DNA of 64,000 bases, taken from NCBI GenBank assembly GCA_016744515.1, contig JADGEF010000002.1:16772-80771 (forward strand). Direction: 5' to 3'. The DNA comes from Marinifilaceae bacterium. GTDB lineage: Bacteria > Bacteroidota > Bacteroidia > Bacteroidales > Marinifilaceae. Below are positions 1-9,381 of this stretch, piece after piece. The translations under genes and the position numbers were made by a program. The notes under the pieces were generated by a model. It did not search any database. It worked only from the letters and a program-made list of their open reading frames with translations, and was not told the origin of the DNA. Numbering within the stretch: position 1 is the first letter of the stretch; the number at the start of each line of letters is the position of its first letter.

Positions 1-185
1 CATCTCACTTCTCGTAATTCCTAATTCATAACTTCTAATTAGTAATTCATAATTACCAATGCTTTTGTTTGCCCCTGCAAACAACTCACTAGCAGTAGCA
101 TACCCAAGCCAAACAAGTGCTACTAAACTTATTTTAGGCCAAGGCTTATACCTTGGCCTAGTATGATGGGCAAAAGTGACCAGCC
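1..185. other. Intergenic tail with a strong hairpin
   Basis: This stretch follows the stop codon of the FISUMP-domain gene and holds no gene I can support. Positions 1-60 are A+T-rich and built from degenerate TAATTC/ATAATT words also seen in other spacers of this window. A perfect 10-bp inverted repeat (TAGGCCAAGG at 135-144, loop CTTATA, CCTTGGCCTA at 151-160) could end the minus-strand surface operon. No clear T-run follows it on that strand, so calling it a terminator is only a possibility. Confidence 0.5.
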
Positions 186-2270
186 TCAGTCTTTAATACA
201 TCGTATTGCACGCGCACCAGCTGGAGACGACCAACCGACATGGTTATAAGATGACGGATCGTACCGTATTCCGAGACATGTCCAGTGTCCCCAGTCTACT
301 GACCATCTTGATTGGCAACACCAATAATAACCGTAAGTTCCGACGTCATGTAAGTGCCCAGCTGTTGTCCCCATAGGATTTCGATTCCCTCCAGCGGGAA
401 GTTTAAGAACAGAGTTAAATGCCCCAGTTACACCCTTGTGTTCCCACGTGTCGATCTCAGCGTTCCACTCAGTATTTAAAGGAAGGCGAAAGCCGGGTGG
501 GCACGGGTTGTTTATGACGAGAGGCGGTTTCCAAGAAGCCGTGTCAAGCTGAGAGCACCAGCAGTAGGAGTTTTTGATAAAATTAGCGTGCCCAGGCACA
601 GTGGAATGAGATTGCGTGGTTGTTGTTCCAGAATTCCTCAGCTGATGACCGTCAGCAGATCGTCCCCATTGGTACAAATCACCATAAGCTAAAACATCGG
701 TAGGACTCGTAGCGACCTGCGAAGCACCTAAGTTACGATCCATCCACGTTCGACCTGTAGCCGAGACAACATGTGGAACCATATTCTCTGGTATTACAGA
801 ATTAGATGCTAAACTTGCTGCACTCATACCCGCTGCATTGCACGCTTTAAGCGTAAAAGTATAGGGCGTACCATTGGTTAAGCCAAATACTGTAATTGTA
901 CCACTTTCAGCCTGAACAACAGTTGCGGTGAATCCACCTGGATACGAAGTCGCTGTATAGGTAACTATAGTAGAACCACCATTATTTGCTGGAGCAGTAT
1001 AATCGATAATTACTTGCTCATTATCTGCTGTTACCATTGTTATTTCAGGTGCATCAGGAACATTTGAGGTCTTAACCGAGACAGAAGCTAAACTTGCTGC
1101 ACCTGTCCCTACAGCATTGCTTGCTGTTAGCGTAAAGGTATAAACTGTACCGTCTACCAAACCATTTACCAGTATGGTACCACCATCAGTCTGGTTCACA
1201 GTTCCTGTAAATCCGTCTGGTGACGAAGTCGCTGTATAAGAGGTAATAAGTGCACCACCATTATTTGCCGGAGCCGTATAAACGACACTTGCCTGTTTAT
1301 TACTAACTGTAACAGAACTTATGGCTGGTGCATCGGGAACTGTAGCAGGTGTAACCGAGGCAGAAGGGTCACTTGCTACACTCATACCAACTGCATTGCT
1401 CGCTTTAAGCGTAAAGGTATAGGGCGTACCATTAGTAAGCCCGAGTACGCAAATAATACCATCTCCCGGCTGAACAACAGTTCCTGTTAAACCATCAGGT
1501 GATGAAATTGCAGTATAAGAGGTAATCGCTGAACCGCCATTATCAGCAGGAGCCGCATACGCCACTTGTGCCCGTGCATTACCCCCAACAACAGAACCTA
1601 TTACAGGTGCACCAGGAGGACTAACCCAAACAGGAACATCACTAATCATTTTCAGTGTCGTAGCATCAGTCTCTGAAGGATCTAATAAGACCCATGCCGT
1701 ACCATCCCAGTATTGCATTTGCCCTTCACTTGTTCCTATTGGAAGCGCATCTAATTTTGCCTGATAGGCTATAATTGCCTCATTCAATGTTCTGCCCTGA
1801 TTGGCAGATAAAGCATTAATTATAGAGTTTGATGTGAGAACATCTTCCACCTCTACGCCAATACGCGTCCAATCAGAATTCGTATCAGGCTCTATTGCCG
1901 CTAATATCACACCATCTTTCTCGGCCTTAAACAGTTTATTGTTTTTCAAAAATAGCTGTCCTTTATAAAAAGTTAAGTCTATTCCCCAATTTCTCACTAC
2001 AAATACCTTATTCCAGACGGAACCATTCCATTGATAGCTGAATTGAGTCGTCTCATCCCATGCAATCATCCCAATTTTCTTCAAATTAACAGGAATGTCA
2101 TTGTTTAGCAAATCAGTTACCTGATGATAGCCACCTTTAATATCAAGCTGATACACAACTGGCATACCAGGTATAATAGACGTAATTGTTTTTGTAACCT
2201 TCGACTCTTGCGCAAAAGCACCAATATGGCATAAAAAGCAAAGCAGAAATATAAAGTATCTTTTTCTCAT
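186..2270 (-). CDS. Secreted protein with three fibronectin type III domains and a FISUMP domain
   Basis: Predicted exported protein of 694 aa. A signal peptide covers residues 1-21 (hydrophobic FIFLLCFLC, cleavage near AFAQ). An N-terminal region (about 22-215) contains the stretch SANQGRTLNE, which resembles phage tail-fibre linkers. Three fibronectin type III repeats follow at about 219-308, 312-400 and 405-494 (NGGS..TSYTA..PDG, NGTPYTFTLKA). The C-terminus (about 505-694) is a FISUMP domain (RTWMDRNLGA, CPPGFRLPLNTEW, ARAIRCIKD), found in surface lipoproteins and adhesins of Fibrobacter and Bacteroidota. I see no T9SS sorting domain. It is the last gene of the minus-strand surface locus. 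The FISUMP-coding DNA is clearly richer in G+C than its surroundings, suggesting a domain acquired by recombination. Ligand unknown. Confidence 0.85.
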   Translation of the reverse strand: MRKRYFIFLLCFLCHIGAFAQESKVTKTITSIIPGMPVVYQLDIKGGYHQVTDLLNNDIPVNLKKIGMIAWDETTQFSYQWNGSVWNKVFVVRNWGIDLTFYKGQLFLKNNKLFKAEKDGVILAAIEPDTNSDWTRIGVEVEDVLTSNSIINALSANQGRTLNEAIIAYQAKLDALPIGTSEGQMQYWDGTAWVLLDPSETDATTLKMISDVPVWVSPPGAPVIGSVVGGNARAQVAYAAPADNGGSAITSYTAISSPDGLTGTVVQPGDGIICVLGLTNGTPYTFTLKASNAVGMSVASDPSASVTPATVPDAPAISSVTVSNKQASVVYTAPANNGGALITSYTATSSPDGFTGTVNQTDGGTILVNGLVDGTVYTFTLTASNAVGTGAASLASVSVKTSNVPDAPEITMVTADNEQVIIDYTAPANNGGSTIVTYTATSYPGGFTATVVQAESGTITVFGLTNGTPYTFTLKACNAAGMSAASLASNSVIPENMVPHVVSATGRTWMDRNLGASQVATSPTDVLAYGDLYQWGRSADGHQLRNSGTTTTQSHSTVPGHANFIKNSYCWCSQLDTASWKPPLVINNPCPPGFRLPLNTEWNAEIDTWEHKGVTGAFNSVLKLPAGGNRNPMGTTAGHLHDVGTYGYYWCCQSRWSVDWGHWTCLGIRYDPSSYNHVGWSSPAGARAIRCIKD

Positions 2271-2483
2271 ATTAATTTAAATATGTGTCCCAGAACAAAT
2301 AATAGTGAAAAGTAGAGACAAAACAAGCAAACACAAATTCTTATATCTATCAATAAAATAATACCAAAATAGATCATCGCTCTCTCAAAGCAATAATCTC
2401 AAAAAATGATACAAATTTATCAACAACAAAAATTCAAATCTTCACTTCCTTGCTCGCGCAAAGGAAATGAAGATTTGATATAG

Positions 2484-3362
2484 CTATCGAACAATTAATT
2501 TCAAAGTTGTTCCATCAAAATCAGTTGTAAAGTTTACATTCGCTACCCAGTCCTGATATTCAACTGCTTGTTGAGTTGAATAAGAAACAGTCCAACAATC
2601 GGTTAACGGATACTCTTTATCATCAACACTTATAAAGAAAGATGGTTTGTTCCATGCTTTAGGAAAAGAAACAAAAGGCATTCCACCAGCAGTTAAAACA
2701 AATGAGAACGGTACAAAAGTATCTAATTTAGTAGCTGCGTCAGTTATATCTATAGTCTCAGTAGCAGTCATTGCAGCAGTATCAAAATCGAAACCGTTAG
2801 TGTAAACAGTTGCACCTTGCCCAGCAGCAATAAAACCACCACCTGTTGCAGCAGATCCACCACCTAAAGTAATCCATTCTTTTCCACCTATACCTGTATA
2901 GAAGAAAGCCGCTGGCTCACCAGCTAAATCAGCTTTTACGCCAATAATTGTTCCTACAGCTAAATTAGCATCAGTCGTTGCAATGTCATCAATTAATGCA
3001 TCACGATCAGACATTCCATTAACCAAAAGAGCATCGATACGTGTAAAGTCCTTCAATGTAGGAGAAGCGATAATAACATTCAAACGATAAGTTCCTGGTT
3101 GGCTATCACCTAGACCTGCATCTACAACTGTTACCAACATACCAACTTTTTGTCGAGCTGTCTTCTTTAAACCTTCTGCAACTTTAGTCCAATCGGCATA
3201 CACATGAATTCCACCTTCAACTTGGTTTCCATCAACAACCGCAGTGTTTAACCAATCGAAAACCTTAATTTTTTTTGATACTCTTGTTTCTTGTGCAGAC
3301 AAATTTGTTGTCATAGCCACAAAGGCAACACATGCAACTAAAAAAGTAATTTTTTTTAACAT
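2484..3362 (-). CDS. Exported protein of unknown function, paralogous in layout to its neighbours
   Basis: 292 aa from the ATG at 3362. The frame stays open upstream to 3488, but only the ATG at 3362 gives a signal peptide (MLKKITFLVACVAFVAM...LSAQ), and the extension would run into the neighbouring gene. After cleavage the protein starts ETRVSKKIKVFDW, which resembles the start of the mature FISUMP protein (ESKVTKTI). A Gly/Ala-rich middle (GGGSAATGGGF) follows. The C-terminal ~65 residues (FPKAWNKPSFFISVDD) loosely resemble the C-terminus of the large repeat protein upstream (LPANWRVPQLVIDGDD). No catalytic motif is visible. It lies between the two larger display proteins and is probably cotranscribed, so it may be a minor subunit or tip of the same surface structure. 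That role is inference. Confidence 0.7.
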   Translation of the reverse strand: MLKKITFLVACVAFVAMTTNLSAQETRVSKKIKVFDWLNTAVVDGNQVEGGIHVYADWTKVAEGLKKTARQKVGMLVTVVDAGLGDSQPGTYRLNVIIASPTLKDFTRIDALLVNGMSDRDALIDDIATTDANLAVGTIIGVKADLAGEPAAFFYTGIGGKEWITLGGGSAATGGGFIAAGQGATVYTNGFDFDTAAMTATETIDITDAATKLDTFVPFSFVLTAGGMPFVSFPKAWNKPSFFISVDDKEYPLTDCWTVSYSTQQAVEYQDWVANVNFTTDFDGTTLKLIVR

Positions 3363-3436
3363 AACCGTAATTTTAAATTTAAAAATAGAATTGTTTCTAT
3401 AATATAAAAGACAAGACAATCTTGTCGCAAAATTCA

Positions 3437-6376
3437 TTATTTGATGTCCACTGTTAAACCAGCTGGTAATGGAACATCTGTTTGCCATATGGTATAGTCA
3501 ACACCACTAATCTTAATATTCTGACTTGGTTTAAAAACCAAATAGGTATCATCCCCATCAATCACTAACTGTGGTACTCTCCAATTAGCAGGTAAGGCAC
3601 AGGTGAAATATCCCACTGCATTCATACAAGTAATAAACAAGACACCACTTACTTTCTCGGTGCTTGTTAATCCCGTTATTTCAGATTCATTGGCAACAGA
3701 TGCGAAATTTGCTAAACTTCCATAGTACACAAAAGCACTATTTGCGGTAGGTTTATTTTTAATAAAATCGGCTTGGCTAGAGTCTGTTTGATCCCAATCT
3801 GCTTGCACAACAGCTCCATCTACATAAGCCTTTGTTGCTGCATCCTGTAAATCCGTTGGATTCGCCAAATGGCTAATGGTTTTTCCGTTGGCATCTGTGC
3901 CTTCGGTTAAAACTTGCGATAAAGTTTGTGTATCGGTAAACACGGCACTTACTGGTACAGCCGTTTCAACTGTTAAACCATTCACCTTTTCTGAATCATC
4001 GGCTTTTCCATCATTATTAATATCGTAAACCGCCTTTTTCATGTCTCCTGCATTCAAGCCACTAACTGTCGCATCTACATAGGTCTTAGTCGCAGCATCC
4101 TGATCCAAAGTCGGATCAGCTAAATTGCTAATGGTTTTTCCGTTGGCATCTGTGCCTTCGGTTAAAACTTGCGATAAAGTTTGCTTATCGGTAAACACGG
4201 CACTCACGGGTACAGCCGTTTCAACTGTTAAGCCATTTACCTTTTCTGAATCATCGGCTTTTCCATCATTATTAATATCGTAAACAGCCTTTTTCATGTC
4301 TCCTGCATTCAAGCCACTAACTGTCGCATCTACATAAGTCTTGGTCGCGGCATCCTGATCCAAAGTCGGATCAGCTAAATTGCTAATGGTTTTTCCGTTG
4401 GCATCTGTGCCTTCGGTTAAAACTTGCGATAAAGTCTGCTTATCGGTAAACACGGCACTTACTGGTACAGCCGTTTCAACTGTTAAGCCATTTACCTTTT
4501 CTGAATCATCTGCTTTTCCATCATTATTGATATCGTAAACCGCCTTTTTCATGTCTCCTGCATTCAAGCCACTAACTGTCGCATCTACATAGGTCTTAGT
4601 CGCAGCATCCTGATCCAAAGTCGGGTTATCTAATCCAGTAATCTTTTTTCCGCCTGCATCTGCTCCTTGTGTCAAAACATCGGTCAGGTCTAAAATAACG
4701 GTTCCTGTTTCGGTATTAATAGAAGAAACACCGCCTGATGGCATTAACAAAACTTGCCAGTCGGTCATGCTTACATTATTGCCTGCTAAGTTGATATAGG
4801 ATTTATTCTCATCGGAACGAACAACAACATCGCCCTGTACAATTCCAGATAAAGCTAATTGAGCCGCTTCGTCCACGGCTACATATGTTGCACCTAAAGT
4901 CATACCTGGTAGGTAAACACTCGATATTTTCTTATCCGATCCTAAACCCACATAACCATCAGCTAGTCCTTTGTTTGACGTTTTTTCTACGCCTGATAAT
5001 TCACCATCAACATAAGACCTATTTACAGCGTCCTTATCTGAGATAGGGTCTCCAATATTGCTTATCACCTTTCCATTGGCATCTGTGCCTTCGGTTAAAA
5101 CTTGCGATAAAGTCTGCTTATCGGTAAACACGGCACTTACTGGTACAGCTGTTTCAACAGTTAAGCCATTCACCTTTTCTGAATCATCGGCTTTTCCATC
5201 ATTATTGATATCGTAAACAGCCTTTTTCATGTCTCCTGCATTCAAGCCACTAACTGTCGCATCTACATAAGTCTTGGTCGCAGCATCCTGATCCAAAGTC
5301 GGGTTATCTAATCCGGTAATCTTTTTTCCGCCTGCATCTGCTCCTTGTGTCAAAATATCGGTTAAGTCTAAAATAACGGCTCCCGTTTCGGTATTGATAG
5401 AAGCAACACCGCCTGATGGCATTAACAAAACTTGCCAGTCGGTCATGCTTACATTATTGCCTGCTAAGTTGATATAGGATTTGTTCTCATCGGAACGAAC
5501 GACAACATCGCCCTGTACAATTCCAGATAAAGCTAATTGAGCCGCTTCGTTCACGGCTACATATGTTGCACCTAAAGTCATACCTGGTAGGTAAACACTC
5601 GATATTTTCTTATCCGAACCTAAACCCACATAACCATCAGCTAGTCCTTTGTTTGACGTTTTTTCTACGCTTGATAATTCAAAATCGATATAATTTTTAT
5701 TTACAGCATCTAGAGCGTTCGTTGGATCTCCCAAATCTGTAATCTTATTGTTATTTGCACTATTTCCCTCTCCTAAAACAGAAGATAAGTTTTGAGTCTC
5801 TGACGCACCTGCTGATGCATCTACATAAGCCTTTGTTGCTGCATCTTGTAGGTTTGTTGGATCAGCTAAATCCGTTATCTTAAAATTATTTGCAGAATTA
5901 CCTTTACTAAGCACCTCACCCAAATTGGAAAGAACTGTATTTCCCATCATTTGCCAAGTCAGCCCATCAAAAACAGCCAATTGGTTGGTCGTGCTTAAGA
6001 AATAAAGTTCTCCTTTTTGGCTAGTCGTAAAATCAGGTAATACAGCACCAACCTGAATGAAATTTGAATTTCCAGAACTTGCTCCAGTTCCCATACGAGT
6101 CCAATCAGTACCTGTATAATAAAAGAAAGCCTTAACATCCTTATCAAATATCAATAATCCAACCGCAGTCGCATCGTCGGCTGCAAACATGGCATTACGA
6201 CTAGTAGTCGATAACCTTGGTATTAAAAGACCTTTTGTGTTAGAAACCAATTCTAAAATTGCCTTCCCATGAGCAACTTCACGTCCCTTACCAATACTTA
6301 CGCCACCATTTTGAGCATATAAGTTGGTAATAGAGAGAATGATTAGTGTTACTAATATTAAAAGCTTATTTTTCAT
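3437..6376 (-). CDS. Large exported phage-tail-fibre-like repeat protein
   Basis: 979 aa with a signal peptide (MKNKLLILVTLIILSITNLYAQ). Residues ~25-95 form a module common in Bacteroidota fibre proteins (KAILELVSNTKGLLIPRLST, then a YYTGTDWTRMG tip). Most of the rest is repeats carrying the tail-fibre signature DAATKxYVD. An ~85-residue unit (GLNAGDMKKAVYDINNDG... to ATKTYVDATVSG) occurs four times, and a 226-residue superunit (EKTSNKGLADGYVGLGSDKK... onward) occurs twice. INNDGKADDSE within the unit looks like a Ca-binding dockerin/EF-like loop. The C-terminal ~60 aa (GVDYTIWQTDVPLPAGLTVDIK) form a separate small domain. No T9SS CTD is seen. Near-identical DNA repeats make copy number prone to change. 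Likely a surface fibre or adhesin; the phage resemblance rests on sequence motifs only. Confidence 0.8.
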   Translation of the reverse strand: MKNKLLILVTLIILSITNLYAQNGGVSIGKGREVAHGKAILELVSNTKGLLIPRLSTTSRNAMFAADDATAVGLLIFDKDVKAFFYYTGTDWTRMGTGASSGNSNFIQVGAVLPDFTTSQKGELYFLSTTNQLAVFDGLTWQMMGNTVLSNLGEVLSKGNSANNFKITDLADPTNLQDAATKAYVDASAGASETQNLSSVLGEGNSANNNKITDLGDPTNALDAVNKNYIDFELSSVEKTSNKGLADGYVGLGSDKKISSVYLPGMTLGATYVAVNEAAQLALSGIVQGDVVVRSDENKSYINLAGNNVSMTDWQVLLMPSGGVASINTETGAVILDLTDILTQGADAGGKKITGLDNPTLDQDAATKTYVDATVSGLNAGDMKKAVYDINNDGKADDSEKVNGLTVETAVPVSAVFTDKQTLSQVLTEGTDANGKVISNIGDPISDKDAVNRSYVDGELSGVEKTSNKGLADGYVGLGSDKKISSVYLPGMTLGATYVAVDEAAQLALSGIVQGDVVVRSDENKSYINLAGNNVSMTDWQVLLMPSGGVSSINTETGTVILDLTDVLTQGADAGGKKITGLDNPTLDQDAATKTYVDATVSGLNAGDMKKAVYDINNDGKADDSEKVNGLTVETAVPVSAVFTDKQTLSQVLTEGTDANGKTISNLADPTLDQDAATKTYVDATVSGLNAGDMKKAVYDINNDGKADDSEKVNGLTVETAVPVSAVFTDKQTLSQVLTEGTDANGKTISNLADPTLDQDAATKTYVDATVSGLNAGDMKKAVYDINNDGKADDSEKVNGLTVETAVPVSAVFTDTQTLSQVLTEGTDANGKTISHLANPTDLQDAATKAYVDGAVVQADWDQTDSSQADFIKNKPTANSAFVYYGSLANFASVANESEITGLTSTEKVSGVLFITCMNAVGYFTCALPANWRVPQLVIDGDDTYLVFKPSQNIKISGVDYTIWQTDVPLPAGLTVDIK
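3820..5700. repeat. Near-identical intragenic repeats (255-bp and 678-bp units)
   Basis: Inside the fibre-like gene the phrase CATTCAAGCCACTAACTGTC begins at 4051, 4306, 4561 and 5239. The first three are spaced by exactly 255 bp and the fourth by 678 bp. The phrase GTTTGACGTTTTTTCTAC begins at 4973 and 5651, again 678 bp apart. Both spacings are multiples of three, so gain or loss of a unit keeps the frame. Copies differ at only scattered positions, which indicates recent duplication or gene conversion. Confidence 0.92.
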
Positions 6377-6471
6377 ATAATTAGATTATTAAGATCTTCT
6401 ACAACTTATTTATTTCATTTGTAATACCTAAAAAAATTACGCATTACTAATTCTGCTAATTTCTTTGCTGA

Positions 6472-8364
6472 TTATTCCTCCAAAGGAATAATCAACAATT
6501 CACCAATTTTCACATTATAATTTGTCTTATGATTTACTTTCATTAAATCATTTACAGAACAAGAATATCGAGATGCTAAACTATATAAGGTTTCTTTTTT
6601 ATAAACTCGATGTATCGTTTGTATACCAACTAAATAAACGTCACTTAATTCATCCGTAGACAACAAATCATTTACCTTAGTCAGCTGGGTCAGATCATTA
6701 TTATACCATTCAGACAACTCTTGCACACTTAACACTTCATCTTTTCCAACAACAATCATGATATCGTATGGTAAATTAAAATTACATGCTCGAAAAAATA
6801 CTTCTCGATAATCATCCATCACTTTCGGCTTATCATTATCGTACAATTCCTCGCCAAGTACTATCGTTTTGTAAACGAAATCTTTTTGAGCGGAAGATTT
6901 CATCTGTGTAATAATTCTCCGTGCTCTTTTTAAGGATAACAAGTAATTATATTCGTCTGTTCCTCTAGGATCTGCAGACCCGTAAACCAATATTGTTTTT
7001 GCCCTAGGCATTTCTGAAAAATAAACAACACATTCATTAAGGTATTCGACTAAAGATTGATCGAAGTCTGAATGATCAAAAGGAAAGTGAACTGATTCAC
7101 CACAATCAAAATTATATATCTCTGGAAATTCTACTGAACCTAAATCCAGTCCAATACTCCCCTCTTTTTCATAGGCAAACAATTCCAATCTTCTTTTTAA
7201 CAAACTATCTTCCTTAAAAAGATAACGTTCAACATCTTCTTCTTTTACAAGATGGCTCCAAAAATCATCATAATGTCCTCTTAGTATCTTCGATTGACGA
7301 CAGGTAAAAAAGTCTGTACTATCGTTTAATAAGCGAATACAAAAATCATCCAATGAAGTATTACAATCAAACAAATTATAATTAGTCCAATTCATCATAT
7401 CAAGTGCATAATTATCCAGCTTACCTTTACCTTTATGCCCCTCACTACTGTATAGTAACCATTCATCCTTAATAACAGGGAATATATCATCAAACTGAGT
7501 ATTCACTTTTTCATCTAATATAGCTGGCTCTGCCCATCTTTTCTTTTCCAGCTCAGAATAATATATATCCCAACCACCATAACCTTTTTTATCATCAGAA
7601 CAAAAATATAAACGTTCAGTTTTAGGATCGAACCAGGGCATTCCTGTAGAATAAAATCTTGAGTTATGGGTGAATCTTGGCAACTCACCTCCAACAATAT
7701 CAATTCGGTACAAACCTAGTTTTCTATTAAAAACAGTATACATATGTGTTTTTCCACCAAATTTTTCGACTGACACAACTTTATACTTTTTACTATATCC
7801 ATGTTCAATAACTTCCCCTTGTAATAATTCACTATCGTCATACTGATATGTAAATAACTGATTCAAAGAATCGCTATACAAGGTAATCTGCCCTATTTCA
7901 TCTAAATTATAGCCATACAATAATAAATTACTCCCCTTCAAATTCTTCACATACTCATTTAGATTTTCTCCCCCTTTATCATTAATTTCTCTTCTAACCC
8001 GAGCAATTTTTAATAAATCAGCAACATCAGCACTAATAAATTGGAGATTATCAAAAGGGATTTCATCAAATCTATCACACTTTAATAAACCTGTATATAA
8101 GGCTCTAACATCATCACCATTAATTTTTTCATGAAAATTTTCGACTAAATATTCATATACCATTGTTGATTTTTCGTACTTACCATCTGCATTACATGTT
8201 TCTGCAATTAATCTTAGTTTTCGAATCGATTTAACTTGAGTAATATAATTATGAAACTGATCAAAAGATGACTCTTGACCAATAGCATCAACACTCCATG
8301 TAGTTTGGGCAGGTCCCGAAAAACAACAGAAAAGAACGACGATAGTTATGTAAAATTTTATCAT
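6472..8364 (-). CDS. OmpA-family outer-membrane protein with PD40-like repeats and C-terminal LysM
   Basis: 630 aa from the ATG at 8364, chosen because the signal peptide (MIKFYITIVVLFCCFSG) starts there and it directly follows the stop of the PorP/SprF gene. A helical, TPR-like N-terminus is followed by beta-propeller-type PD40 strands (WFDPKTERLYFCSDDKKG, GGWDIYYSELE, DDIFPVIKDEWLLYSS). An OmpA-like peptidoglycan-binding domain follows (YGSADPRGTDEYNYLLSLKR with RARRI), then a LysM domain at the C-terminus (YKKETLYSLASRYSCSVNDL... IGELLIIPLE). TPR-propeller-OmpA architecture resembles the T9SS periplasmic protein PorE, which ties the outer-membrane machine to the wall; here LysM adds a second peptidoglycan contact. 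It probably anchors the PorP/SprF partner encoded just upstream. Confidence 0.82.
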   Translation of the reverse strand: MIKFYITIVVLFCCFSGPAQTTWSVDAIGQESSFDQFHNYITQVKSIRKLRLIAETCNADGKYEKSTMVYEYLVENFHEKINGDDVRALYTGLLKCDRFDEIPFDNLQFISADVADLLKIARVRREINDKGGENLNEYVKNLKGSNLLLYGYNLDEIGQITLYSDSLNQLFTYQYDDSELLQGEVIEHGYSKKYKVVSVEKFGGKTHMYTVFNRKLGLYRIDIVGGELPRFTHNSRFYSTGMPWFDPKTERLYFCSDDKKGYGGWDIYYSELEKKRWAEPAILDEKVNTQFDDIFPVIKDEWLLYSSEGHKGKGKLDNYALDMMNWTNYNLFDCNTSLDDFCIRLLNDSTDFFTCRQSKILRGHYDDFWSHLVKEEDVERYLFKEDSLLKRRLELFAYEKEGSIGLDLGSVEFPEIYNFDCGESVHFPFDHSDFDQSLVEYLNECVVYFSEMPRAKTILVYGSADPRGTDEYNYLLSLKRARRIITQMKSSAQKDFVYKTIVLGEELYDNDKPKVMDDYREVFFRACNFNLPYDIMIVVGKDEVLSVQELSEWYNNDLTQLTKVNDLLSTDELSDVYLVGIQTIHRVYKKETLYSLASRYSCSVNDLMKVNHKTNYNVKIGELLIIPLEE

Positions 8365-8365
8365 A

Positions 8366-9379
8366 TTAATATAAATATTCATTTACAGGATTTCTTAATC
8401 GTGAACCACGGACAAACACACCTTTATAGAAATTATAACCTCTATATTTTTTATGTCTTTTCCTTCCAAAATTATAAGTCAAATAAACTCCTTGTGAATT
8501 ATATTGATTATATCCCGTTCCCACACCAATCTCATACTTAACGCCAACATTTAACTGGTTACTTATTCTATAATTAGCCATTGTCGTTACTGCCTGACCA
8601 AAACGACACCCAAAACTCAACCACAACTGCTCATACATTAAACAGGAAATCGTCCAATCTATCACAGGAGGAACAAATTCACTTTCTACACTCTCATTAG
8701 AGATATTATAACGCGTTTGCTTATAATATTTACCAACTATAGTCGTTCTAAAAACATAGTCATAATTCAACATAACTATTCGTCCAAAAAAAGCATCAAA
8801 TCCCGTCAAGTATTTAAAATCAAAATCATATTTATTCAATCGAAGGTTGCTACTAGCACCAAAAAAGTAATATCGCATCAAAGCCATAAATCCAAGACTG
8901 ATAACAGGATGAGATTGGTTCATTTTCACCCTAGTAAAATCAACTTCAGGGTAGGCTATCATTTTTGATTGATTATAGGAAGCAAACTCATACCCCAAGC
9001 CTAAACCTACTGCCAAATAAGTACTTTTATCAATCTGCAAACCTTGTGACATATTTACTGTAAACGTGTTAATTGTTCGCAGTCCTATATTTTCAACTAC
9101 AAATGTTCCCCCAAAGCCCAAGCCTTGTCGTTGGGTCGGGATAAAAATATTTGCTGCAAACATTTCTGGTGTATTCGCTCTACTATTAAGCCATTGCTGA
9201 CGAAACATCGCATCAAAAGAACCATATGTTTTGTAAGCACTATAAGCAGGATTAAAATATTCCTGTTTTGGAATTGATGGAGAAGAAGACTCATATTGTG
9301 CATACAAAGGCACAAAACCTGTGAAAAATATCACAGCGATCATTACGAACATCCATATACATCTTTTTCTTGTCCGCAT
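8366..9379 (-). CDS. PorP/SprF family type IX secretion outer-membrane protein
   Basis: 337 aa with a signal peptide (MFVMIAVIFFTGFVPLYAQ) and the family N-terminal pattern, a short linker then FNPAYSAYKTYGSFDAMFRQQW. A predicted beta-barrel follows (GLGFGGTFVVENIGLRTINT, GLGLGYEFASYNQSKM, VGVKYEIGVGTGYNQYNSQGVYLTYNF). PorP/SprF proteins are outer-membrane barrels that retain or help secrete specific T9SS cargo carrying type B C-terminal domains, as SprF does for SprB. The cognate type B cargo is encoded 2 nt upstream and the OmpA-LysM protein directly downstream, so the three probably form one translation-coupled unit. The C-terminal basic tail (KRHKKYRGYNFYKGVFVRGS) is slightly unusual. Confidence 0.88.
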   Translation of the reverse strand: MRTRKRCIWMFVMIAVIFFTGFVPLYAQYESSSPSIPKQEYFNPAYSAYKTYGSFDAMFRQQWLNSRANTPEMFAANIFIPTQRQGLGFGGTFVVENIGLRTINTFTVNMSQGLQIDKSTYLAVGLGLGYEFASYNQSKMIAYPEVDFTRVKMNQSHPVISLGFMALMRYYFFGASSNLRLNKYDFDFKYLTGFDAFFGRIVMLNYDYVFRTTIVGKYYKQTRYNISNESVESEFVPPVIDWTISCLMYEQLWLSFGCRFGQAVTTMANYRISNQLNVGVKYEIGVGTGYNQYNSQGVYLTYNFGRKRHKKYRGYNFYKGVFVRGSRLRNPVNEYLY

Positions 9380-9381
9380 AA

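Noticed and set aside
3363-3488. N-terminal extension of the 292-aa exported protein
   Set aside because: It would hide the signal peptide internally and overlap the fibre gene; the ATG at 3362 is better.
3820-5700. CRISPR array
   Set aside because: The repeats are 255 and 678 bp, in frame and within one coding sequence, not short repeats with unique spacers.
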